NCBI GenBank assembly: GCA_964458015.1
Contig: CAYWGR010000166.1
Location: 1-12,914, forward strand
DNA: 12,914 nt
Direction of reading: 5' to 3'
Origin: CAYWGR01 sp964458015
Lineage (GTDB): Bacteria; Planctomycetota; Planctomycetia; Pirellulales; Thermoguttaceae
Part shown: one piece after another, positions 7,211 to 12,914 of the stretch
How positions within the stretch are numbered: the stretch's first letter is position 1
Layout of the letters: the number at the start of each line of letters is the position of its first letter
Program-made: the position numbers and the translations under genes
Notes under the pieces: generated by a model
The model's input: only the letters and a program-made list of their open reading frames with translations
The model's database searches: none
Told to the model about the DNA's origin: nothing

Positions 7211-7240
7211 GCAAAAAGCCCCAGGGCCAAAAAAAGGCCC
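7164..7240 (+). promoter_or_regulatory. Cluster of four hairpins between small ORF and sigma gene
   Basis: Successive hairpins: ggtc/gacc (7164-7178), aagccg/cggctt with loop taag (7182-7197), gggctt/aagccc (7203-7221) and gggcc/ggccc with an all-A loop (7224-7240). None is followed by a T-run, so a classic terminator is not supported. They could form a structured leader RNA. The second hairpin recurs with a different loop at 8013-8028 (cttg), so it may instead be a dispersed repeat. Confidence 0.4.
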
Positions 7241-7397
7241 GACAAAATCCCGAGTTTGTTCCGTTCCGACACGAGCCCGCGGCTATAGCCGGCGGTTGGA
7301 AGGCGTTTTGCTTTTAACGCTTTCCACTTTTCCGCCGACTCTGACGCAAAGTCTCGCCGTCCCCTTTTTCCCATTCGATGACTAGAAAGTTAAGATC

Positions 7398-7976
7398 ATG
7401 ATATCCGATTCCAGCACTACCACGACCTATCTCGACACTCCACTCGGCGAAACCGTGCGGGCCGCGCAACGAGGCGACCGGCAAGCTTTCGGCCGACTCG
7501 TCGAACGCTATCAGAAAGCTGTGTATCTGGTGGCCTATCGACGGCTGCGCAATGAGGCGGAAGCCCAAGAATTGTGCCAAGACGTGTTCATCCAGGCCAT
7601 GCGCAAGATCGATCAACTCCAAGATCCCAACTGCTTCGGAAGTTGGCTGCGATCCATCACCGGACGCATGGCGATCAATCGGGCGCTGCGGCGCAAGCCG
7701 ACCGTCTCATTGGATTCCACGATGTTGGAAACAACCTACGTGGAAAACAGGACGCCGCTGGCAACCATCATGCTCCGCGAACAAAGCGGACAGGTGCATC
7801 AGGGCCTGCGACGACTTGGCCCGTTGGATCGACAAACACTCACGGCATTCTATCTCGACGGCAACAGCTTGGTCGAGATGAGCCGGCAGTTCGATTCACC
7901 CGTCGGCACCATCAAGCGACGACTCCACACCGCGCGCAAAAGGCTCGCGAAGGAGCTTGAAGGCATTTGCGGCTAG
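7398..7976 (+). CDS. ECF-family RNA polymerase sigma factor
   Basis: 192 residues with the two-domain layout of extracytoplasmic-function sigma factors. Region 2 lies at about 28-98 (FGRLVERYQKAVY, then AQELCQDVFIQAMRKI for core and -10 binding, then GSWLRSITGRMAINRALR). Region 4 lies at about 139-187 (LDRQTLTAFYLDGNSLVEMS, then SPVGTIKRRLHTARKRLAKE as the helix-turn-helix reading the -35). There is no region 1.1 or 3, and no C-terminal extension. Acts in the cytoplasm by directing RNA polymerase to a set of promoters. No anti-sigma factor gene is next to it, which leaves the mode of control open; the long structured leader suggests control of its own expression. Start at 7398 has only a weak upstream ribosome site. 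Confidence 0.93.
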   Translation: MISDSSTTTTYLDTPLGETVRAAQRGDRQAFGRLVERYQKAVYLVAYRRLRNEAEAQELCQDVFIQAMRKIDQLQDPNCFGSWLRSITGRMAINRALRRKPTVSLDSTMLETTYVENRTPLATIMLREQSGQVHQGLRRLGPLDRQTLTAFYLDGNSLVEMSRQFDSPVGTIKRRLHTARKRLAKELEGICG

Positions 7977-8012
7977 TACGCTGTCCAAAAAATTGTTGTC
8001 GTCATCAAAAAC

Positions 8013-8028
8013 AAGCCGCTTGCGGCTT
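8013..8028. repeat. REP-like hairpin aagccg-N4-cggctt
   Basis: Six-base arms around cttg. The same arms with loop taag occur at 7182-7197, on the other side of the sigma gene. Confidence 0.45.
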
Positions 8029-8098
8029 CGCAGGGAAATGTGACCGTCAACAATATCATGGAAGACGTGCTAAAGATGGTCGTCCCTGATACGACTTC

Positions 8099-8152
8099 GG
8101 GATCGGCGATTTGCGAAACCATGCTTCGCGGTCGCCGATCCCTATTTTATTT
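8099..8152 (+). terminator. Intrinsic terminator after the sigma-factor gene
   Basis: An 11-bp perfect stem (8099-8109 with 8132-8142), an inner gcgaa/ttcgc stem (8113-8117 with 8125-8129), then tattttattt. This is 122 bases after the sigma stop codon. The opposite strand lacks a T-run, so it works on the plus strand. Confidence 0.85.
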
Positions 8153-8216
8153 AGCCGCCATCATTTAGTGGCTGCCGGTATGGCACAGCACCAATCCGTT
8201 CTTGCATTTGAAAAAT

Positions 8217-8314
8217 GTAGGGCGGGTCGAGCGAAGCGATGGCCCGCCATTTTGCGAAATATTCCATACTTGTCAACGTTTCGCCGCCCCGCCTTACCGA
8301 AAACGGAACGGCCC
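8217..8314. repeat. GC-rich inverted-repeat element, copy 2
   Basis: The left arm at 8217-8248 is nearly identical to the arm at 26-57 of copy 1, read in the opposite direction. It is followed by the shared spacer attttgcgaaa (8249-8259). The right side (8280-8297) keeps only the outer part of the matching arm, so this copy has a degenerate or partly deleted right arm. It sits between two terminators in otherwise empty sequence. Confidence 0.7.
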
Positions 8315-8351
8315 GACGGTGCTGCAACCCACTCTCCACATTTCTCTCTCT

Positions 8352-8400
8352 GCCAAAAAAAGCGGCCGTCGCCAGCTTGGGGGGGTAAGCCGGCGACGGC
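8352..8400 (-). terminator. Intrinsic terminator after the secretin gene
   Basis: On the minus strand, a 9-bp stem (8365-8373 with 8392-8400) continues after one mismatch into gctt/aagc (8375-8378 with 8387-8390), with a C-rich loop, then cgc and seven Ts (8355-8361). It lies about 30 bases beyond the stop codon. Confidence 0.85.
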
Positions 8401-8431
8401 ACAGGGAGGGAGATCCCGTTATGGTTTTAAC

Positions 8432-11400
8432 TTACGGTGTCTGAACAACACCGATCTTCTCTTCTTCCTCTTCCTGGATGATGATACGAGGCGTAACCAT
8501 CATCATCAGGCTTTGGGTTTCGCGGCCGATGCCCACGTTCTTGAACAGCCGGTTGATGTAGGGCAGTTTGTTGAGCATCGGGACGCCGTATTCGCTGCGG
8601 CCTTCGCTCAACCGCTTGATACCGCCCAACAGAACCGTGCCGCCGTCGGGCACGCTCACCGTCGTGGTGACCGTGACGAACGAGAACGTCGGCAACTGGA
8701 CCGTCGTGCCGGAAGTGGTTGAAGTCGAAGCATCGGACTTATTGGTCCACAGCTTAGCTGCATCCTTCGCAGACGCTCGGAGACCTTCACGTGTGGAATC
8801 CGTCGTCGTCGTGGTCGAGCCAGTGAACTGGAAGGTGTTCACGTCGCCGATCGTGCTGAAGAACGGAACCACGGTCAACCGGACGAATCGCCGGTCGTTC
8901 GAGATCACGGCCTGAACCGTCATGAACGTACCTTCCGACAGGACGACGATAACCGGCTGTTGGGCCGCGGCGAAATCGCCCACCACGGGGATCACGCTGA
9001 TCACGAACGGGCTCTGCGAGGTATCCGACACGTAGGCCTGTTGGCCGTTGAACAGCGTGACCTTCGGAGCTTGAAGCACATTGCTGCGTTTGTCGCCCTG
9101 GGCGGCATTGACGAAGAAGTAGGCTTCGATATCGCTGAGAATCGCGAAGCCCAGCGAAGCGCCCGCCGTGGCGTCGAAACCGCCGAATTGCGGCACGGCC
9201 AAGGCGTAGCTGTTCTGTGTGAAGGGGATGTCCAAGTCCGAACTGAAGGTCGTCGGCGTTTGCAAGCCGACTACCGACGTGCGGCTGCCGGCATAGCTGG
9301 TGCTCGAGCTGTTGATCGGCTGGCCGGCTTGGCTGGCGACCTTCAGGCCCTTGCCCATGACGTTGCTGGCAACATCGAAATCGAAGCTGATGCCGATTCG
9401 CTCGAAGAAGTTGTCGTTGAGCGTAATAAAGCGGACTTCGATCGTGACTTGCAAGTCTTGCAAGCGTCGCAACTGCTGGAGCAGATCGTTGATTTCCTCG
9501 TGAACGTCCTGAGTTTGGCTCACGACGATGCTTAGGTTCGTTTCGAAGGGAGCGATCGAGCCGGGACCGCCGACGGCGTCCCAGGTGGTCGGCTTGACGG
9601 TCGAGGTGATCAAATCGATCAAGCTATCGAAGTCGGCTTGCGCGCCGCCGCCAAGACCGCCGGGGCCTTGTCCCAAGGGCATATTCTTCGGTCCGGCAAG
9701 AGCGCCCGAGCCGGGTGTGCCGCTCATATTGGCCATGACGGCCGGATTTACGTTGGCGCTGCTGCCCTTACCGTCGTGGCTGGCAACCACGGCCATCGGC
9801 GTGGTGGTTGCGGAACCGAACGGTACGCCGCCGCCGAAGCCCGCCGAGTTCATGGCGCCGTTCAACGCGCCTTGCAGACCCATCGAGGGGCTCGGCACGA
9901 AGTTCGGAATCGGTATGACCAAGTCGGCCACGTTATACGTCACGCGATAGACTTGTCCGTCGCGCAATTGCTCGCTCGTGACTTTCAACACTTCGTCCTT
10001 GATCACGTAGCTGAGATGCAAGGGTTCGAGGATCAGATTCAAGGCGCTCTTAAGCATAATCTCGTTGCGCAACTCGATCGTGACCGGCGTATCCGTGGTC
10101 ACGCCTTCCTCGGCCAATCCCTGAGGATCAAGGTGCAAGTTCACCTCGGCCAACTTGGCCAGATTTTCAAGCACTTTGCTCAAGGGGGCATTGGTGAACT
10201 GCAACGAAACAGGAGTCCGCAGCTTCTTTTCGATATCCATCTCGCGTTCCGAGCGCTGACGGGTGTTTTCACGCACCAGCTTGCTGCGGCTGGCCGAAAG
10301 TTTGTTCCAATCCTTGGCCTCGGGGTATACTAAAGGATTCTTATCGCCCGCGAACGGAATCGCGGAGTGATCCACTTCGTTAAGGGCGTCAACAAAGCCT
10401 TGTTCCTTGGCGTCCATGATATCCTTGTTGTTCATATAGCGGCGAACGAATTTCGCCTGCCATTGAATTTGCGTGACCACCGGATTGTTGGGATCAAGCT
10501 CGGCGGCCTGCTTGGCCACGACTTGAGCCTTTTCATATTCCTGCTGGTCCATCAGGCGGTTGAACTCGTCGATCTTCAGGGCTAGTTTTTCGCCCACTTC
10601 AACCTTCATGCGACGCTCGCGATCCACTTCCTGATGGATCCGGGCGTTCTTATCGGCCAATTCGATTTGCGGATAGTTCTGTTCGATGAACTGCTTGGTT
10701 TCACCGATCGAACGATCCACGCGCTTGAGCAACTGGTCGCGGGTTGTGCTATCCAGGCCCGATGTTTCAACTTTCTTGCGGGCTTCTTGCAACATGGCCA
10801 AGGAGCCCTTTGGATTGGTTTCTCGCATGGACCGGGCATTCGTTTCGGCATGTGCCAAATCGGTGGCGACCTGGCGAATCAGCACTTGCTGCTTCGCGGC
10901 TGTTTCGTCCACCATCGACGGTTGCCCGGCTTGCGGCGGTTGTTGCTGACGACCCGGCTTGGCCGACAACAATTGCAGGTGGTCTTGCAAACGTTGGGCG
11001 GTAACCGGATCGAGTTCGTTCACATGCGCGGCGGCCTGCCGGAAGAGATCGTAGGCCTTCGCGGGATCGCGTGCTTTCAAGGCTGCTTCGCCTTGCTCGA
11101 ACAGGGCCATGCCCTGCGAAGCGGCCGGATCGCTGGAATTAGCGCCCGGGGGCGGCGGAGCCAACGTGGGCGATTGCGGATTCAAAGCCAGACGCATGTC
11201 CTCGCGGCCAGACTGTTGATTCGAAGCCGCGATGTTCCGCGTCGGATCATTGGCCGGATTATAAACGGCTTGTGCGGTCGCGCGATCTGGCGCGCCGGTC
11301 GAGGGATATTGTCCGCCGGCCTGCATCACGCCGCCGTTGTTGCGCACTTGAAGCTGTCGCAGATCCAACAATACCAAGCCCGGACGATCTTCACCCGGGG

Positions 11401-12622
11401 CGAAAGCCGAGTCGGGCAGCCGCAGTTGTTCGGCTTGACGCGCCAGCGATTCCGCTCGATCCAATTGACCGGCGGCGATGGCTTCACGTGCTTGACGCAC
11501 GAGTTCGACGGCCTTCTGGCGCGTGTTGATGTTCGCGCCTGCCGAAGAAGCGTCGGCGAATCCCGGCATCGATGCAGCGGGCGCGCCGCCCTGACGACGC
11601 ATCGCGGCGATGCGGCCGAGCATGTCTTGCGGCTTCTGCTCGAACGGGCCGTAGGCAATCTGCATTCCAGCGGCACGGCCGGCAAGGCGTTCGGCCTCGT
11701 CCTGCTCGCCCCAACGCAGCAAGGCATCGGCCTGCTCCATCATGTTGCGAGCATACGCGCGGCGATACGCTTCGGAGTTCTTGTCGAGATTCGAGAGATC
11801 TTGATATTTGCGAACGGCGGCCTCGACCTTGTCGGGCGTGTCGTCCAAAGGCTGATAAGTAATCCGCATGTTCCGGGCTTGGTTCGTCATCTCGGCGGCT
11901 CGGCGAACATCGCCCACGGCCAAGGCAAGACGTGCCGCACGCAACGGGCTCTGGCCGTTGGCTGCAGCGCCTGCGTTGGCTGCCGGCATGTTGGCGGCGC
12001 CGGACGGCATGGCCATCGAGCCGGGGGCCTTAGCGTCATTCTCACCGGGCTGAGCCGTGCGATAGGATGGTTCGGCAAACGGCTGCATTGGCGAAGCGCC
12101 TTGGGCCGTCATCGAACGAACCGCATCGACCTTCGGCAGCGGCGTGATCTGCTGTCCGGCGACCGCGGAGCCTTGCGGCTCGAGTGCGCGGCCGGCGAAG
12201 GGATCGTTGGCCGGAGCATTCTTATTTTTGTTCAGGCCGAACGGAGCGAACGCCTGGCTTGGCTTGGTGAGCGACCCGGCCGTGCCGTTTCGCTTCCGAT
12301 CCAAGTCGCGGCGTGCCTTCTTCGGCGTGTCGCCCATGTACAGGGCGTTGTATTGCACGCCCAGGGCTTCTGCCTGTGAGATCAGCGATTCGGCCGCCGA
12401 CAGATCATTCTCGCCCATGGCCACACGGGCACGGCGTAAAAGATCCGCGGTTTGTTGACCCTTATCCGCAGAAGGGTCGGTAGCCGGGGCTGATTGCCCT
12501 ACTGCCGCCATTCCGAGCCACGCGGGGCCCGTGCAGCACAAGGGTCCAGCCATCGCGATTCTCGCCGATAGTACGATCGCAACTGCGATCCAGCCGACAA
12601 GTGCTTTAGCGGTCGTTTTCAA
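8432..12622 (-). CDS. Large secretin (GspD/PilQ superfamily) with repeat-bearing N-terminus
   Basis: 1396 residues from a TTG start at 12622, chosen because AAGGAG stands seven bases upstream and the product opens with a clean signal peptide (MKTTAKALVGWIAVAIVLSA, ending AMA at 23-25). A GTG at 12646 would bury that ribosome site. The N-terminal part holds four related helical units (about 59-108, 225-275, 288-343, 367-425) and a TPR-like unit (503-550), with Pro/Ala-rich linkers; 580-800 is charged and helical. An STN-type domain lies at 801-883, a Gly/Met/Pro linker at 905-996, an N-type periplasmic domain at 998-1056, and the secretin barrel at 1057-1382, including VPDGGTVLLGGIK (1324-1336) and the closing MMMVTPRIII. 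A Ser/Thr-rich insert sits at 1266-1307. It should form an outer-membrane export channel, for type II secretion or type IV pili; no partner genes are nearby to decide which. Confidence 0.93.
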   Translation of the reverse strand: MKTTAKALVGWIAVAIVLSARIAMAGPLCCTGPAWLGMAAVGQSAPATDPSADKGQQTADLLRRARVAMGENDLSAAESLISQAEALGVQYNALYMGDTPKKARRDLDRKRNGTAGSLTKPSQAFAPFGLNKNKNAPANDPFAGRALEPQGSAVAGQQITPLPKVDAVRSMTAQGASPMQPFAEPSYRTAQPGENDAKAPGSMAMPSGAANMPAANAGAAANGQSPLRAARLALAVGDVRRAAEMTNQARNMRITYQPLDDTPDKVEAAVRKYQDLSNLDKNSEAYRRAYARNMMEQADALLRWGEQDEAERLAGRAAGMQIAYGPFEQKPQDMLGRIAAMRRQGGAPAASMPGFADASSAGANINTRQKAVELVRQAREAIAAGQLDRAESLARQAEQLRLPDSAFAPGEDRPGLVLLDLRQLQVRNNGGVMQAGGQYPSTGAPDRATAQAVYNPANDPTRNIAASNQQSGREDMRLALNPQSPTLAPPPPGANSSDPAASQGMALFEQGEAALKARDPAKAYDLFRQAAAHVNELDPVTAQRLQDHLQLLSAKPGRQQQPPQAGQPSMVDETAAKQQVLIRQVATDLAHAETNARSMRETNPKGSLAMLQEARKKVETSGLDSTTRDQLLKRVDRSIGETKQFIEQNYPQIELADKNARIHQEVDRERRMKVEVGEKLALKIDEFNRLMDQQEYEKAQVVAKQAAELDPNNPVVTQIQWQAKFVRRYMNNKDIMDAKEQGFVDALNEVDHSAIPFAGDKNPLVYPEAKDWNKLSASRSKLVRENTRQRSEREMDIEKKLRTPVSLQFTNAPLSKVLENLAKLAEVNLHLDPQGLAEEGVTTDTPVTIELRNEIMLKSALNLILEPLHLSYVIKDEVLKVTSEQLRDGQVYRVTYNVADLVIPIPNFVPSPSMGLQGALNGAMNSAGFGGGVPFGSATTTPMAVVASHDGKGSSANVNPAVMANMSGTPGSGALAGPKNMPLGQGPGGLGGGAQADFDSLIDLITSTVKPTTWDAVGGPGSIAPFETNLSIVVSQTQDVHEEINDLLQQLRRLQDLQVTIEVRFITLNDNFFERIGISFDFDVASNVMGKGLKVASQAGQPINSSSTSYAGSRTSVVGLQTPTTFSSDLDIPFTQNSYALAVPQFGGFDATAGASLGFAILSDIEAYFFVNAAQGDKRSNVLQAPKVTLFNGQQAYVSDTSQSPFVISVIPVVGDFAAAQQPVIVVLSEGTFMTVQAVISNDRRFVRLTVVPFFSTIGDVNTFQFTGSTTTTTDSTREGLRASAKDAAKLWTNKSDASTSTTSGTTVQLPTFSFVTVTTTVSVPDGGTVLLGGIKRLSEGRSEYGVPMLNKLPYINRLFKNVGIGRETQSLMMMVTPRIIIQEEEEEKIGVVQTP

Positions 12623-12629
12623 CAGAGCT

Positions 12630-12636
12630 CTCCTTT
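12630..12636 (-). promoter_or_regulatory. Ribosome binding site deciding the secretin start
   Basis: Minus strand AAAGGAG, about seven bases before the TTG at 12622. The GTG alternative at 12646 lies upstream of this site. Confidence 0.75.
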
Positions 12637-12740
12637 TAAGACCCACCGGTGTCCTGGGGCGTAAAATTTTGCCTGCCAGACATCGAAAAAGGCGTTCCTT
12701 GGGATCGTGTTCTGAAAAAATCTTCCAGATAAGAGCGGGT

Positions 12741-12770
12741 TAAATACTCGGGGGGGCCATGTTGGGTCAA
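12741..12770 (-). promoter_or_regulatory. Possible sigma70-type promoter of the secretin gene
   Basis: On the minus strand TTGACC (12770-12765), an 18-base spacer and TATTTA (12746-12741). This gives a leader of about 110 bases. The rest of 12647-12914 holds no gene that I can support. Confidence 0.45.
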
Positions 12771-12833
12771 GGGCAATTCATGCTTTTTTTAATTTTCCGG
12801 GAAATAAATCTCCTTGTTCTACCTCTTCCACCT

Positions 12834-12852
12834 AAAAAACCCCGCAAGCGAG
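12834..12852 (-). terminator. Possible weak terminator of a minus-strand gene beyond the window
   Basis: Minus strand ctcg-cttg-cggg followed by gtttttt. The stem is only four pairs including a G-T pair, so the call is tentative. It would end a gene entering from beyond 12914 and separate it from the secretin promoter. Confidence 0.3.
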
Positions 12853-12914
12853 TTAATTCCGTGCCTTCACCAGCGTGGAAAACAGAAGGAAAACCAAAGG
12901 TCTTGGTTTCCAAT

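Noticed and set aside
8111..8722. 203-codon plus-strand frame starting in the sigma terminator
   Set aside because: It crosses a terminator, a repeat element, a second terminator and the antisense end of the secretin gene, so it cannot be one gene.
10634..12379. 581-codon open frame on the plus strand opposite the secretin gene
   Set aside because: It lies wholly antisense to a well-supported secretin reading frame, its translation is Arg/Gly/His-rich with no domain, and it reflects codon bias in GC-rich DNA.

Overview
The window looks like a piece of a planctomycete chromosome (Pirellulales-like), probably from a metagenome assembly because it carries a run of ten Ns. The grounds are the mix of families: a Hanks-type kinase-like protein with a membrane anchor and an extracytoplasmic domain, a 24-residue leucine-rich-repeat membrane protein, a tandem SGNH hydrolase, an ECF sigma factor, and a roughly 1400-residue secretin with a long repeat-bearing N-terminal region. 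Short GC-rich inverted repeats and low-complexity repeats are scattered through it, some inside coding sequence. The taxonomic assignment is inference from gene style, not from a marker gene.

Layout. 1-74: one copy of a GC-rich inverted-repeat element, cut by the window edge. 130-657 (+): Nudix hydrolase of the ADP-ribose pyrophosphatase type. 775-1491 (+): membrane-anchored LRR protein with a promoter-like sequence abutting its start codon. 1573-4140 (-): kinase-like protein that has lost most catalytic motifs, with one transmembrane helix and a C-terminal beta-helix-like domain; two of its linkers are made of repeat-derived sequence read in frame. 4141-4595: non-coding, with one short perfect hairpin. 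4596-6498 (-): secreted protein with two SGNH esterase domains around a beta-rich domain, interrupted by the N run. 6511-6877: non-coding, holding a 28-bp perfect inverted repeat in a MITE-like setting. 6878-7976 (+): a consensus-like promoter, a small ORF, a cluster of hairpins and then an ECF sigma factor, closed by a strong terminator at 8099-8152. 8217-8314: second copy of the GC-rich element. 8352-12622 (-): the secretin gene and its terminator, with a likely promoter near 12741-12770.

The genes do not form one operon; strands alternate and most units have their own signals. A loose common theme is the cell envelope: secretin in the outer membrane, secreted esterase, and two membrane-anchored proteins (LRR and pseudokinase), plus a sigma factor that could respond to envelope or environmental signals. 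No sequence evidence ties them into one pathway. I did not find a defence system, CRISPR array, tRNA, rRNA or transposase. The least ordinary things are the repeat-invaded pseudokinase, the repeat architecture of the secretin N-terminus, and the leader region of the sigma factor.
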